From: Pandoraea communis
Lineage (GTDB): Bacteria > Pseudomonadota > Gammaproteobacteria > Burkholderiales > Burkholderiaceae
DNA length: 64,000 nt
Direction of reading: 5' to 3'
Assembly: GCF_902459745.1 (NCBI RefSeq)
Contig: NZ_CABPSJ010000001.1
Location: 372,001 to 436,000, forward strand
The translations under genes and the position numbers were made by a program. The notes under the pieces are model-generated. The model searched no databases, was not told where the DNA came from, and was given only the letters and a program-made list of their open reading frames with translations. Positions 16,764 to 26,493 of this stretch are shown here, one piece after another (position 1 is the stretch's first letter; each line of letters starts with the position of its first letter).

Positions 16764-17756
16764 ATGGTGACGCGCTTGCTCTTGCGCCGAGTCGTGCAGG
16801 CGATTCCGCTGCTGCTCGGTGTGATCGTCATGAACTTCTGCCTGATCCAGTCGGTGCCGGGCACGCTGCTCGACGTCATGACCGCCGAACAGCAGGTCAC
16901 GGACCCCGCGCTGATCGAACGTCTGCGCGTGACCTACGGCATGGACAAGCCGCTGTGGCAGCAACTGCTCCACTACATCGATGCGGTGGCGCATCTCGAT
17001 CTCGGCTACTCGTATCGCCACAACCTGCCGGTGTTCGACGTCATCATGGCGCATCTTCCCGCCACGCTGGTGTTGATGTTGGCGAGCCTCGCCATCGCCG
17101 TGATCGTCGGCGTGACGGCTGGCGTCGTCGCTGCCGTCAACGTGAACACGTGGCGCGACACACTCGTGTCGGTCGCCGCCGTCGTGTGTTTCGCGGCCCC
17201 CAGCTTCTGGCTGGGGATCATGCTCATCATCCTGTTCTCGGTAAAGCTCGGCTGGTTTCCCGTAGGCGGCATGACGACCATCGGCATGGACTACGGCACG
17301 GGGGCCGCCGGCGCGTGGCACGCCTCGCTCGACGTGCTGCATCACCTTGCGCTGCCCGCGCTGACCCTCGGCCTGTTCTATGCCGCCACGTATGCACGCG
17401 TCATGCGCGCGTCGATGCTCGAAGTCGCTCGCCAGGATCACGTGCGCACCGCGCAGGCGAAAGGTCTCACGCGCCGCGCCGTGATTACCCGGCACATGGT
17501 GCGCAACGCGATGCTGCCGGTCATTACTCTGCTGGGGCTGCAACTGGGCACCGTGCTGGGGGGCAGCATCGTCGTGGAGGCCGTGTTCAGTTGGCCCGGC
17601 ATCGGCGGGGTGCTCTTCGACAGCGTGATGAGCCGCAACTATCCCGTGGTGCTGGGACTGCTCGTGCTCAGCTCGGCGCTGGTCATCGTCGCGAACATCG
17701 CGGTGGATCTCGTCTACACACGGCTCGATCCTCGCATTCGCACGCACGCCTCTTGA
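16764..17756 (+). CDS. ABC transporter permease, DppB type
   Basis: A 330-residue membrane permease. The N terminus MVTRLLLRRVVQAIPLLLGV and the helix pattern are those of DppB/OppB, and the coupling segment reads HVRTAQAKGLTRRAVITRHM. GGAG at 16750-16753 supports the ATG at 16764, 13 bases after the binding-protein stop. The frame is open further upstream inside the binding-protein gene, but that part is not membrane-like. Confidence 0.92.
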   Translation: MVTRLLLRRVVQAIPLLLGVIVMNFCLIQSVPGTLLDVMTAEQQVTDPALIERLRVTYGMDKPLWQQLLHYIDAVAHLDLGYSYRHNLPVFDVIMAHLPATLVLMLASLAIAVIVGVTAGVVAAVNVNTWRDTLVSVAAVVCFAAPSFWLGIMLIILFSVKLGWFPVGGMTTIGMDYGTGAAGAWHASLDVLHHLALPALTLGLFYAATYARVMRASMLEVARQDHVRTAQAKGLTRRAVITRHMVRNAMLPVITLLGLQLGTVLGGSIVVEAVFSWPGIGGVLFDSVMSRNYPVVLGLLVLSSALVIVANIAVDLVYTRLDPRIRTHAS

Positions 17757-17795
17757 ATTTCCGCAGTGCTTTACCGTAACGAACCGGGCTGTCCC

Positions 17796-18716
17796 ATGAC
17801 GTCTTCCGCCGAACCCGCACACGACACACGCACTACGGGCGCATCGTCCGCCACGCTCGCCCTGCATCGTCCGTCACGGCGAAGGGCCGGCTTCTGGCGG
17901 CAATTCGCCCGCCACGGCGGCGCACTCGCGGGGGCGTTGTTGCTCGCCGTCGTTGTCTTCGTCGCGCTGTGCGCCGGATGGTGGTATCCGGGCGATCCGC
18001 TGCGCATCGTCGCTGCGCCCGAAATCTGGCCTTTCGAGCAATGGCAATACCCGCTCGGCACCGACGCGCTCGGCCGCGACATCGCTGCCATGCTCGTGCA
18101 CGGTGCGCGCGCCACACTCGCCATCGGCCTCGTCGCGAGCGTGGCCGCTACCGTCATCGGTGTGTCCATCGGCGCCATCGCAGCCTGGTGGGGTGGCTGG
18201 ATCGACGAAGTGCTCATGCGTCTGACCGAGTTGTTCCAGATCGTGCCGAATGTTGTCTTCGTATTGACGGTGGTCGCCATTCTCGGCCCGCACATCGAGA
18301 ACACGATCATCGCCGTGGCGCTGGTGTCGTGGCCCGCCATCGCCCGCCTCACGCGCGCCGAATGTTTGTCGTTCAAGTCGCGCGAGTTCGCGCAGGCATG
18401 CCGCACCGTCGGACTCTCGCCGTGGCGCATCGCGCTGCGGGAGGTGTTGCCGAATGCGCTGCCGCCGGTACTGGTGATGGGCACGCTCGTGGTCGCAGGC
18501 GCGATTCTCTACGAATCGGTGGTGTCGTTTCTCGGACTAGGCGACCCGAACGTGGCGAGCTGGGGCCGGCAGATCGGCGAAGGCCGTACGCTGATCCGCT
18601 CGTCCTGGTACCTGTGTGCCGAACCGGGCCTCGCCATCATGCTCGCCGTTCTCGCGCTCAATCTCGTGGGCGACGGCCTGAACGACGCTCTGAACCCCGC
18701 GCTGCGAAAGCGCTGA
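17796..18716 (+). CDS. ABC transporter permease, DppC type
   Basis: A 306-residue permease with the OppC-type N-terminal cytosolic tail, a first helix around ALAGALLLAVVVFVALCAGW, the segment PLGTDALGRDIAAMLVHGAR that is diagnostic for the DppC/OppC family, and the coupling loop AQACRTVGLSPWRIALREVL. I use the ATG at 17796; a CTG/TTG-type earlier start would only add a few unlikely residues. It pairs with the DppB-type gene upstream. Confidence 0.9.
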   Translation: MTSSAEPAHDTRTTGASSATLALHRPSRRRAGFWRQFARHGGALAGALLLAVVVFVALCAGWWYPGDPLRIVAAPEIWPFEQWQYPLGTDALGRDIAAMLVHGARATLAIGLVASVAATVIGVSIGAIAAWWGGWIDEVLMRLTELFQIVPNVVFVLTVVAILGPHIENTIIAVALVSWPAIARLTRAECLSFKSREFAQACRTVGLSPWRIALREVLPNALPPVLVMGTLVVAGAILYESVVSFLGLGDPNVASWGRQIGEGRTLIRSSWYLCAEPGLAIMLAVLALNLVGDGLNDALNPALRKR

Positions 18717-18768
18717 TTGCGCCTCCCGCGCCGGCCCCCATGTCCCTTTTTTTGCGCTTCCGATTCCT

Positions 18769-20331
18769 ATGACTCACCGCTGGCATAACCTCGGCGATCT
18801 CGTCGACCGAACCCTCAACCTCGACTCGACGGCGATCATCGACCTTCGGGACGATCGTCAACCGCGTCACTACACGCACGCCGAGATCGATCGGCTGGCA
18901 GGCGGCGTCGCCACTGCGCTGCGCGCGCGCGGCCTGCCCGACGGCGCGCATGTGGCCATCGCATCGCTTAACCGCGCCGAATATCTGATCGCCTATTTCG
19001 GCATCATGCGGGCCGGGTACGTGGCCGTGCCGGTCAATATCAAACAATCGCGCGAGATTCTCGACTACGTGATCGACGATGCCGGTATCTCGCTCGCCTT
19101 TGTCGACGGTGCACGTCACGATGCGCTTGCCTCGCGCGTGCCGGTCATCGACTTCGACGACGACGGCCCCGAGGGCTTCGCTGCGCAGATTCCGCCGGCC
19201 GGCTTCGACTCGGTACGTCCCTCGCACGACGACGTCGCCCAAATGCTCTACACGTCCGGCTCGACCGGCAAGCCTAAGGGTGTGCCGCTCACGCATGCGG
19301 GGCAACTCTGGGCACTGGGCGCCACTTACATGCGCCCCGAAAACGCGGTGGATGAGCGCTATCTGCTTGCGCAACCGCTGTTTCATATGAATGGCCTTTT
19401 CATGGCGAAGCGCGCGTTTGCGGCGAACGGCACGCTCGTCATCCTGCCGTCGTTTGACGTGGCGTCGTATGTCGACGCGCTGGAACGCTATCGGATCACG
19501 GTGCTGACCGCCGTGCCGACGATGTTCGCCCGCCTCGTCAAAGATCCCCAGACGCTCGCCGGACGCGACGTGTCCGCTCTCAAACGCGTGATGCTCGGCT
19601 CCGCGCCGATGAGCGCTGCGTTGCTCGACCGGATTCAGGCCGCGTTCCCACATACGCACATCCACCATGGTTACGGCACGACGGAAGCCGGGCCGAGCAT
19701 CTTCGGCCCGCACCCTGACGGCATTGCGCTGCCGCCGCTCGCGCTCGGCTACCCGCTCTCGCCAGACGCCGTGAAGCTCGTCGACGGCCCCGATGCGACT
19801 CAGGGCGTGCTGTGCATGCGCAACCCGGCGGTCATGCGCGGTTATCACCGTCTGCCGGAGAAATCGGCGCAGGTGCTCGACGACGGCTGGTACTACAGCG
19901 GCGACGTGATGCGGCGCGACGCCAACGGCTTCTTCTATTTCGTCGGGCGCGCCGACGACATGTTTGTTTGCGCGGGCGAGAACATCTATCCGGTGGAAGT
20001 CGAAAAGTTGCTCGAAGCGCACCCGGAAGTGCGGCAGGCCAGCGTCGTGCCGCTACCCGACGAGGAGCGCGCCGCCGTGCCCGTCGCCTTCGTGGTGCGT
20101 CAGTCGGGCAGCACGCTGAGCGTGGAAGCTCTCAGGCAACACGCGCTCGCCAACGGCCCCGCGTATCAGCACCCGCGCCGCGTGGCCTTCGTGGCCGAAC
20201 TGCCGTGGGCGGGCACCAACAAGGTCGATCGCCACGCCCTGCTGCAACAGGCCCGCACGCTCGAAGCCTCTCGTGGATGGAGTGACGACCGTGACAACAA
20301 CCTCGCACTTTCCGGAGCCCTCGCGTCATGA
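18769..20331 (+). CDS. AMP-forming acyl-CoA synthetase / ligase
   Basis: A 520-residue ANL-superfamily enzyme that activates a carboxylic acid to acyl-AMP and then acyl-CoA. The P-loop motif YTSGSTGKPKG is at 161-171, the YGTTEAGP motif is near 303-310, and GDVMRRDANGFFYFVGRADD in the hinge region is followed by MFVCAGENIYPVEVEK. The C-terminal catalytic lysine lies in GTNKVDRHAL. The closest type by feel is medium-chain or aromatic acid:CoA ligases; chain specificity cannot be read. It overlaps the SDR gene by 4 bases. Together with the thioesterase and SDR it implies a CoA-thioester route for the imported compound. Confidence 0.9.
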   Translation: MTHRWHNLGDLVDRTLNLDSTAIIDLRDDRQPRHYTHAEIDRLAGGVATALRARGLPDGAHVAIASLNRAEYLIAYFGIMRAGYVAVPVNIKQSREILDYVIDDAGISLAFVDGARHDALASRVPVIDFDDDGPEGFAAQIPPAGFDSVRPSHDDVAQMLYTSGSTGKPKGVPLTHAGQLWALGATYMRPENAVDERYLLAQPLFHMNGLFMAKRAFAANGTLVILPSFDVASYVDALERYRITVLTAVPTMFARLVKDPQTLAGRDVSALKRVMLGSAPMSAALLDRIQAAFPHTHIHHGYGTTEAGPSIFGPHPDGIALPPLALGYPLSPDAVKLVDGPDATQGVLCMRNPAVMRGYHRLPEKSAQVLDDGWYYSGDVMRRDANGFFYFVGRADDMFVCAGENIYPVEVEKLLEAHPEVRQASVVPLPDEERAAVPVAFVVRQSGSTLSVEALRQHALANGPAYQHPRRVAFVAELPWAGTNKVDRHALLQQARTLEASRGWSDDRDNNLALSGALAS

Positions 20332-21116
20332 GTCTTCTGCCCGATACCACCGATCCGATCCGTCTCGACGGCAAGGTCGCGCTTGTGAGCGGCGCGAGCC
20401 GCGGCATCGGACGCGCCATCGCCACGGCACTCGCCGCTCGCGGTGCGACCGTCGGCGTGCATTACAACGCGGCGGCGAGCGACGCCGAGACACTCGTCGC
20501 ACAACTGCGCGCGAGCGGTGCCCGTGCGTTTGCCGTACAAGCGGACCTGGCGTCTGTCGGCGGCGCGCTCGCACTGGTGGAGCGTTTCGCCGATACGCTG
20601 GCCGCCCATGACCTGCCCCCGCAGTTCGACATCCTCGTGAACAACGCCGGTGTGGGATTGCGCTCGCGCATCGATGGCGTGACGCCTGACGTCTTCGACC
20701 GCGTGCTGCAAGTCAACCTCAAGTCGCCCTTCTTTCTGATCCAGCACGCGCTGCGTCATCTGCGCGACGGCGGTCGCATCATCAACATTTCCTCGATGGG
20801 GACTCGCGCGGCTTACCCGGAGATGAGCGTCTATGCGCCTGCGAAAGCCGGCCTTGAAGCCCTCACGCTGCTGCTCGCCGCCGATCTCGGTGCACGAGGC
20901 ATCACAGTCAATGCGGTGCTGCCGGGCGCCACGGCCACCGATCTGAACAAGCGCGCGAGCGATCCCGTCGCGCGCGAGGCCATTGCGCAGACCGTCGCAT
21001 TGGGACGCGTTGGCGAGCCGCGCGACATCGCCGACATCGTGGCATTTCTCGCCAGCGATGCCGGCCGCTGGATCACCGGTCAATCCCTCGACGCGAGCGG
21101 CGGTCAGCGCCTCTGA
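20328..21116 (+). CDS. short-chain dehydrogenase/reductase (FabG-like)
   Basis: A 262-residue classical SDR. The cofactor loop is SGASRGIG at 21-28, NNAG is at 105-108, and the catalytic residues S155, Y169 and K173 (YAPAK) are present. The C terminus GRWITGQSLDASGGQ is the usual FabG-type ending. It is likely a 3-oxo/3-hydroxyacyl or secondary alcohol oxidoreductase acting on the CoA ester formed by the co-translated ligase. The Y-x-x-x-K spacing and G-rich loop leave no doubt about the family, but the substrate is open. Confidence 0.9.
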   Translation: MSLLPDTTDPIRLDGKVALVSGASRGIGRAIATALAARGATVGVHYNAAASDAETLVAQLRASGARAFAVQADLASVGGALALVERFADTLAAHDLPPQFDILVNNAGVGLRSRIDGVTPDVFDRVLQVNLKSPFFLIQHALRHLRDGGRIINISSMGTRAAYPEMSVYAPAKAGLEALTLLLAADLGARGITVNAVLPGATATDLNKRASDPVAREAIAQTVALGRVGEPRDIADIVAFLASDAGRWITGQSLDASGGQRL

Positions 21117-21164
21117 GCGCCACGCTGCTTCGCTACCCGTTGCGAACCTTACGGACAGCCCACC

Positions 21165-22829
21165 ATGACCACTCTGCTCGACGTCGAACATCTCACCCTC
21201 GACCTGCCGCCCAATGCAGATCGCCCGCAGGCACTGCGCGACGTCTCGTTCTCGCTCGCGCGCGGGGAGATTCTGTGTATGGTCGGGGAAAGCGGTTCGG
21301 GGAAATCGATGACCGCCAGCGCCTTGCTCGGCTTGCTGCCTTCAGGTGTGCAAGTCAGCGCGGGGCGGATCGCATGGGAGGGCGAAGGCAATCTTCTGAC
21401 ACTGGCCGAAGCCGAGCGCCGCCGCTGGCGCGGCGCGCGCATCGGCATGATCTTTCAGGAGCCGATGACCGCGCTCAATCCGCTGCGCACCATCGGCGAC
21501 CAGATCGCCGAGGTGTATCGCACGCACACTCGCCTGCCGGGCAGCGCCATTCGCGCCCGCACGCTGGCGTGGCTCGACGCCGTGCACATTGCGTCGCCCT
21601 CGGAAGCCGCGAAGCGCTATCCGCACGAACTCTCCGGCGGTCAGCGTCAGCGCGCCATGATCGCGATGGCCCTCGCACTGGAACCCGAACTCCTGATCGC
21701 AGACGAGCCGACCACAGCGCTCGACGTCACCACGCAGGCGCAGATTCTCACCCTCATCCGCGAGCTTCAGCAACGCAAGGGCACCGGCGTACTATTCATT
21801 ACGCACGACTTCGGTGTGGTGGCGGAAATCGCCGATCGCGTCGCGGTCATGCGGCATGGCGAGATCGTCGAGCAAGGTGCCGCAGATGCCGTCCTCACGC
21901 ACCCCTCCCATGCCTACACACGTGCCTTGATCGCGGCGGTGCCTGCGTTGCCTTCCCCCTCGGGGCCGGTGAGTGCCACCACGACCCAACGGGACGACGG
22001 CACGCCACCCGTATTGCGCATCGAGCAGGTGCATAAGACTTACGCAAAGCATGGCTGGCTCGGCAAGAGGAAGCAGGCAGAGGCAGCGGCGTTGCGCGAT
22101 GTCAGTCTCGAAGTGGGCAATGGCAAGACATTGGGGATCGTCGGCGAAAGCGGTTCGGGCAAATCGACGCTGGCACGCTCGATTCTCCGGTTGATGACGC
22201 CCGACGCGGGTCGCATCCTCTATCGCGACACCGATCTGGCCTCGACTGCGCTCGACGCCGGCGCGCGTCGTACGGCGCTCGATATCCAGATGGTGTTTCA
22301 GGACCCGTTCAGTTCGCTCAATCCGCGTCGCCGGGTCGGAGACATCGTCACGCAGGGACCGATTGCGCGCGGCGAACCGGCGCGCGTGGCGCACGAGCAT
22401 GCGCTCGAACTGTTCGAACTCGTGGGCTTGAGCGCCGACGCGCTCGATCGCTTCCCCCATGAATTCTCGGGCGGCCAACGGCAGCGCATCGGGCTGGCAC
22501 GTGCGCTGGCGATGCGTCCGAGAGTGCTGGTGGCGGATGAGCCGGTCTCTGCGCTCGACGTCTCGGTTCAGGCGCAGGTGCTGCGGCTGCTCGCCCGTCT
22601 GAAGGCAGAGCTGGGGTTGTCGATGATCTTCATCACGCACGACTTGCGCATCGCAGCGCAACTGTGCGACTCGCTCGCCGTCATGAAGTCGGGCAGCGTG
22701 GTCGAGTATGGCGACACTGCGGCGATTTTCCGCGCGCCGTCGCATCCTTATACGCGCACCCTGCTCGACGCCATTCCGGGCCGACGGCGGGAGCAAAGCG
22801 TACCGGCCGGCACGCGCTCCGCCGCATAA
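21165..22829 (+). CDS. fused dipeptide ABC transporter ATPase (DppD-DppF-type, two NBDs)
   Basis: A 554-residue protein with two complete nucleotide-binding domains in tandem, like GsiA/YejF. NBD1 has Walker [10 protein letters not shown] at 41-49, signature [12 protein letters not shown] and [17 protein letters not shown]2, after about residue 290, has [30 protein letters not shown] and [14 protein letters not shown]. The C-terminal [14 protein letters not shown] tail is typical of DppF-class subunits. It supplies both ATPase halves for the two permeases encoded upstream and closes the operon. It converges on the GntR gene 27 bases downstream. Confidence 0.93.
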   Translation: MTTLLDVEHLTLDLPPNADRPQALRDVSFSLARGEILCMVGESGSGKSMTASALLGLLPSGVQVSAGRIAWEGEGNLLTLAEAERRRWRGARIGMIFQEPMTALNPLRTIGDQIAEVYRTHTRLPGSAIRARTLAWLDAVHIASPSEAAKRYPHELSGGQRQRAMIAMALALEPELLIADEPTTALDVTTQAQILTLIRELQQRKGTGVLFITHDFGVVAEIADRVAVMRHGEIVEQGAADAVLTHPSHAYTRALIAAVPALPSPSGPVSATTTQRDDGTPPVLRIEQVHKTYAKHGWLGKRKQAEAAALRDVSLEVGNGKTLGIVGESGSGKSTLARSILRLMTPDAGRILYRDTDLASTALDAGARRTALDIQMVFQDPFSSLNPRRRVGDIVTQGPIARGEPARVAHEHALELFELVGLSADALDRFPHEFSGGQRQRIGLARALAMRPRVLVADEPVSALDVSVQAQVLRLLARLKAELGLSMIFITHDLRIAAQLCDSLAVMKSGSVVEYGDTAAIFRAPSHPYTRTLLDAIPGRRREQSVPAGTRSAA

Positions 22830-22856
22830 GGCGAATAGGGTGGGCGTACGGCCTGC

Positions 22857-23588
22857 CTATCGGCGAAGATCGGCAATCGAAAAGTACGGCAGCCAGGTGC
22901 CCGATGTCGAGAGACTGGCGAAAACCTGATCCTTGGTCTGCTGAAGAAAGGTCTCGATATGCTGCCGTGCGAGCGCTTCCGCGCGAGCGGCGTCACCCGT
23001 CACGAAGGCCGAGATGATGGCCCGGTGATCGTGCTCGATACGCGGGCGGATGCCCTGCACGCCGAAGCCGAGCGAGACAAGGCGCGCCATGTCGTCCATC
23101 AGCGCGGCCAGCGTGCGATAGAGCCGCGCATTTCCGCTCGCGGCGGCAATCGTCAGATGAAACTTCCGGTTGGTGTGCAGAAACCACTCGATCTGATGAC
23201 CGATGGGTTCGTGGACGTGAGGCGCCTCGCAGGCGTCGTCCAGACGCTGGAGCAATTCGGTGTCCACGTTGCCGCAGGCGAGTCTTGCCGCCATCGGTTC
23301 GAGCTGTGCGCGCAAGGTGAAGATTTCCTCGACATCGGCCAGCGTGATCGGCGAGATGCGATACCCCTGTCGCGGAATTGCGCGCGCAAACCCCTCATGA
23401 ACAAGCCTCACGAGCGCCACGCGGCAACTCGTGCGCGCGATGTCATAACGACGCATCAACTCGGCCTCGCTCACGATAGCGCCCGGCATGATGACGCAGG
23501 TCAGCACGTCATGCCGAATGCGTTCGTAAGCGTCGTCGCCGCGCGCTATCGCTGCGGTGTCATCGGTGTCGCGTGAGGCAGAGGGCAT
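22857..23588 (-). CDS. GntR-family transcriptional regulator, FadR/FCD subfamily
   Basis: A 243-residue regulator. It has an N-terminal winged HTH (AYERIRHDVLTCVIMPGAIV, then SEAELMRRYDIARTSCRVAL) and an all-helical FCD effector domain from about residue 95 (EEIFTLRAQLEPMAARLACG). I start it at the ATG at 23588, which precedes the HTH by about 20 residues; the longer open frame is unlikely. It is cotranscribed behind the GhrA-like gene with a 4-base gap. It may control that gene and the divergent permease through the inverted repeat at 24624-24648, or the convergent peptide-importer operon. Confidence 0.88.
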   Translation of the reverse strand: MPSASRDTDDTAAIARGDDAYERIRHDVLTCVIMPGAIVSEAELMRRYDIARTSCRVALVRLVHEGFARAIPRQGYRISPITLADVEEIFTLRAQLEPMAARLACGNVDTELLQRLDDACEAPHVHEPIGHQIEWFLHTNRKFHLTIAAASGNARLYRTLAALMDDMARLVSLGFGVQGIRPRIEHDHRAIISAFVTGDAARAEALARQHIETFLQQTKDQVFASLSTSGTWLPYFSIADLRR

Positions 23589-23592
23589 GGTG

Positions 23593-24540
23593 TCAGTACC
23601 CTCGCAGAGCGTCGTAGACGAATGGCAGCGGTGCGCCGCGCAGATGTGCACCCAGCACGTCGGCCACCTGACGTGCCCGCGCCGCATACGACACACTCGA
23701 CGCGACGTGAGGGGTCACGAGAATTTTCGGGTGACGCCGCAACGCGTCGTCGGGCGGCAACGGCTCGATGTCGAACACGTCGACGACGGCCGAGCGCAGA
23801 CGGCCGCTGTCGAGCGCGTCGATCAGCGCCTGCCGGTCGAGATGGGCCCCGCGCCCCACCTGAATCAGGCTGGCGCCAGCCGGCAGACGTGCAAACAGCT
23901 TGCGCCCGAGAATGCCTCGCGTCGCGAGCGTGTCGGGCAGCAGATTGACGAGAATATCGGTCTCGGCGAGCAAGGCGTCGAGTTGCGCCTGCCCGGCGAA
24001 CACCCGCACATCGGCAAGCGCCTTCGGCGCACGCGCCCAGCCGCTGACCCGAAAACCATTGGCATGCAGACGGGTGGCGACGGCACGCCCCAGCTCCCCC
24101 AGACCGAGCACGCTCACACGCGTATCGCGGGCGAGGCGTCCGGTCAGCTCGTTGGCCCATCGGCCGTCTCGCTGCGCGGCAACGATGGCCGGCATGTCCC
24201 GCACGGCGGCCAGCGCGGCGAACGTCACGAAGTCGCTCATGCGCTCGCGTGTCTCCTGCGTCACCATCCGGACGATAGGGACGTCCGCCGGTAGCGCCGG
24301 GTCAGCAAGAATATGGTCGACGCCGGCGGCAGCGCTCAGGATCAGGCGCAGACGCGGATAGTGCGCAAGACGGCCATGCTCGGGCTGATAGACCAGCGCA
24401 TACTTCACGCAGCGCGCATCGACGAACGGATCGTCCCATCCATATACGCGCAGGCCGGGCATCAGCCGCGCGAAATGGTGCTGCCACTCGGTCAGTGCGG
24501 CAGCGCCGCCCGACTTGATCAATAACGTATCGCCTTGCAT
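23593..24540 (-). CDS. glyoxylate/hydroxypyruvate reductase A-type D-2-hydroxyacid dehydrogenase
   Basis: A 315-residue NAD(P)-dependent enzyme reducing 2-oxoacids to D-2-hydroxyacids, GhrA branch. Landmarks are LRLILSAAAGVDHIL, Rossmann VLGLGELGRAVATRL near 143-157, the catalytic-region stretch IQVGRGAHLDRQALIDALDS, the Glu region VVDVFDIEPLPPDDALRRHP and the catalytic His in TPHVAS. It lies directly upstream of the GntR gene in one transcript and is divergent from an MHS-family carboxylate permease, so it probably handles an imported oxo- or hydroxyacid. Confidence 0.88.
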   Translation of the reverse strand: MQGDTLLIKSGGAAALTEWQHHFARLMPGLRVYGWDDPFVDARCVKYALVYQPEHGRLAHYPRLRLILSAAAGVDHILADPALPADVPIVRMVTQETRERMSDFVTFAALAAVRDMPAIVAAQRDGRWANELTGRLARDTRVSVLGLGELGRAVATRLHANGFRVSGWARAPKALADVRVFAGQAQLDALLAETDILVNLLPDTLATRGILGRKLFARLPAGASLIQVGRGAHLDRQALIDALDSGRLRSAVVDVFDIEPLPPDDALRRHPKILVTPHVASSVSYAARARQVADVLGAHLRGAPLPFVYDALRGY

Positions 24541-24623
24541 GACTTCGGGAGGGGCGCCTCACGAAAAGGCGCGAGGCTTTGAGATATGCGGCCCCCGATC
24601 GTACCGGCCACGTGGTTCGCGTC

Positions 24624-24648
24624 TAAGCATTTCTTATCGAAATGCTTA
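24624..24648. promoter_or_regulatory. perfect inverted repeat, candidate operator
   Basis: TAAGCATTTC and GAAATGCTTA form a perfect 10-base inverted repeat with a 5-base spacer. It starts 84 bases upstream of the ghrA-like start. A dimeric regulator such as the GntR protein of the same operon is a natural candidate to bind it. Confidence 0.6.
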
Positions 24649-24942
24649 TGAATGCACCACAGAAATGCACACGACGTTCGCGCATAAGCCCACCGGCCCG
24701 CATGCGCCGTCGTGCATCCAAAAATATTTTTGCGGCTTTCAGAGGTCTTGGCCCGGCTATTGAAACGCCCCGGATGTTCGCGCAACCCGCCGTCCGGCGG
24801 GCACCATCACCATGCTGCGACGCAACAATCGACGCGATTATTTCAATATTCACAACAATCAATCCGGCATGCGGGCATTGTCGGCCCCCGCCGACACCCG
24901 CTATAGTGGCCCCGCCCCCGCGACGCGATAGTGGTTTGGTCA

Positions 24943-24954
24943 TTCATATATGAA
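24943..24954. promoter_or_regulatory. 12-base palindrome upstream of the MHS permease
   Basis: TTCATATATGAA is a perfect palindrome 76 bases before the permease ATG, followed by a related CATATGA at 24959-24965. It may be a second operator, or form part of an AT-rich promoter. Confidence 0.4.
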
Positions 24955-25030
24955 GTGCATATGAGGCAAACGCGACTCCGCGTCATGTTGCAAACGTAGT
25001 TATCAATGCGATACCCCATCGCCAGTAGAA

Positions 25031-26350
25031 ATGAGAGACACAGCTACAGCCGAAGCCGCCATGGCCACCCAACCGCCCTCCCCGGAAGAAGTCCGCAAAC
25101 GCGTGTTCGCGATTGTCGCGGCGTCGTCGGGCAATCTGGTCGAGTGGTTCGACTTTTACATCTATGCGTTCTGCGCGATCTACTTCGCCCCGGCGTTCTT
25201 CCCGAGTTCCGATCCCACCGCGCAGTTGCTCAATACGGCGGGGATTTTTGCGGCCGGCTTCCTGATGCGGCCTATCGGCGGCTGGATCTTCGGCCGGATC
25301 GCCGACCGCAACGGCCGCAAGAACTCAATGGTCATCTCGGTGACGATGATGTGCTTCGGCTCGCTGCTGATCGCGTCGCTTCCGACGTACGCCAGCATCG
25401 GCAACTGGGCTCCGGCGCTGCTGCTGCTCGCGCGTCTGCTGCAAGGCCTGTCGGTCGGTGGCGAGTACGGCACCACGGCGACGTACATGAGTGAAGTGGC
25501 GCTCAAGGGCCGTCGCGGCTTCTTCTCGTCGTTCCAGTACGTGACGCTCATCGGCGGTCAGCTCCTCGCCGTGCTCGTGGTCGTGATTCTCCAGCAACTG
25601 CTCGATGAGGCCGAACTCAAGGCCTGGGGCTGGCGCATTCCGTTCGTGGTCGGTGCGATCACGGCGGTCGTGGCCCTGATGCTGCGTCGTACGCTGCACG
25701 AGACGTCGACGAGTGCGAGCCGCAACAATCGCGACGCGGGCTCGATTGCCGGGCTGTTCCGCCATCACAAGGCGGCGTTCTTCACGGTGCTGGGCTACAC
25801 CGCCGGCGGTTCGCTGATTTTCTACACTTTCACCACCTACATGCAGAAGTATCTGGTGAACACGGCCGGCATGCCGATCAAAACGGCCAGCTACATCATG
25901 ACGGGCTGCCTGTTCGTCTACATGTGCATGCAGCCGATCTTCGGCATGCTGTCCGACAAGATTGGCCGCCGCAACAACATGCTGCTCTTCGGCGCACTCG
26001 GCGCGATTGCCACGGTGCCTATCCTCACGGCGCTCAAGACGGTGCAGAGCCCGACTGCGGCGTTTCTTCTGATCTGTCTGGCGCTCGCCATCGTGAGCTT
26101 CTATACGTCGATCAGCGGCATCGTGAAGGCGGAGATGTTCCCGATCGAAGTGCGGGCGCTGGGTGTTGGTCTGGCCTACGCGGTAGCCAACGCCATCTTC
26201 GGCGGTTCGGCCGAATATGTGGCGCTCGGCCTCAAGAAGGCCGGCATGGAGCCGACGTTCTACTGGTACGTGACCGGCATGATGATCGTGGCGTTCCTCG
26301 TGAGCCTGCGACTGCCGCGTCAGGCGAAGTACCTGCATCACGAGCATTGA
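25031..26350 (+). CDS. MHS-family MFS permease (alpha-ketoglutarate/citrate/proline-betaine type)
   Basis: A 439-residue 12-helix transporter of the metabolite:H+ symporter family. The N-terminal [20 protein letters not shown] segment, the loop 2-3 motif [12 protein letters not shown] and the helix 4-5 motif [20 protein letters not shown] are diagnostic for KgtP/ProP-like proteins. It would import a dicarboxylate, oxoacid or betaine with protons across the inner membrane. It starts at 25031, although MATQPP at 25061 is a possible alternative. It is divergent from the ghrA-gntR unit. Confidence 0.9.
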   Translation: MRDTATAEAAMATQPPSPEEVRKRVFAIVAASSGNLVEWFDFYIYAFCAIYFAPAFFPSSDPTAQLLNTAGIFAAGFLMRPIGGWIFGRIADRNGRKNSMVISVTMMCFGSLLIASLPTYASIGNWAPALLLLARLLQGLSVGGEYGTTATYMSEVALKGRRGFFSSFQYVTLIGGQLLAVLVVVILQQLLDEAELKAWGWRIPFVVGAITAVVALMLRRTLHETSTSASRNNRDAGSIAGLFRHHKAAFFTVLGYTAGGSLIFYTFTTYMQKYLVNTAGMPIKTASYIMTGCLFVYMCMQPIFGMLSDKIGRRNNMLLFGALGAIATVPILTALKTVQSPTAAFLLICLALAIVSFYTSISGIVKAEMFPIEVRALGVGLAYAVANAIFGGSAEYVALGLKKAGMEPTFYWYVTGMMIVAFLVSLRLPRQAKYLHHEH

Positions 26351-26354
26351 TCCC

Positions 26355-26395
26355 GATGGCCGGGGCGAGCGCCGCAGCGTCTCGCCTTCGCCATC
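26355..26395. terminator. stem-loop between convergent genes
   Basis: Outer arms GATGGC (26355-26360) and GCCATC (26390-26395) and inner arms GGCGAG (26364-26369) and CTCGCC (26381-26386) form an interrupted hairpin 5 bases after the permease stop, between convergent genes. No strong T tract. Confidence 0.45.
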
Positions 26396-26493
26396 TTCGC
26401 TTCACCTCGCGCGGGCACGCCCCACCGCCCGCGCGACGGCCCTGCGCTACCTCCCCCTCACCGTCTCACCGGCGCAAGCGCCGTTGCGCGAAC

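Larger units (their letters stand above)
24541..25030. other. long intergenic region between divergent ghrA-like and permease genes
   Basis: 490 bases with no convincing gene. It is AT-richer than its surroundings and contains a perfect 10-base inverted repeat (24624-24648), a 12-base palindrome (24943-24954) and two ATAGTGG copies 25 bases apart (24903-24909, 24928-24934). These look like operators for the two divergent transcripts. Several short open frames exist here but none has a ribosome site or recognisable product. Confidence 0.6.
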
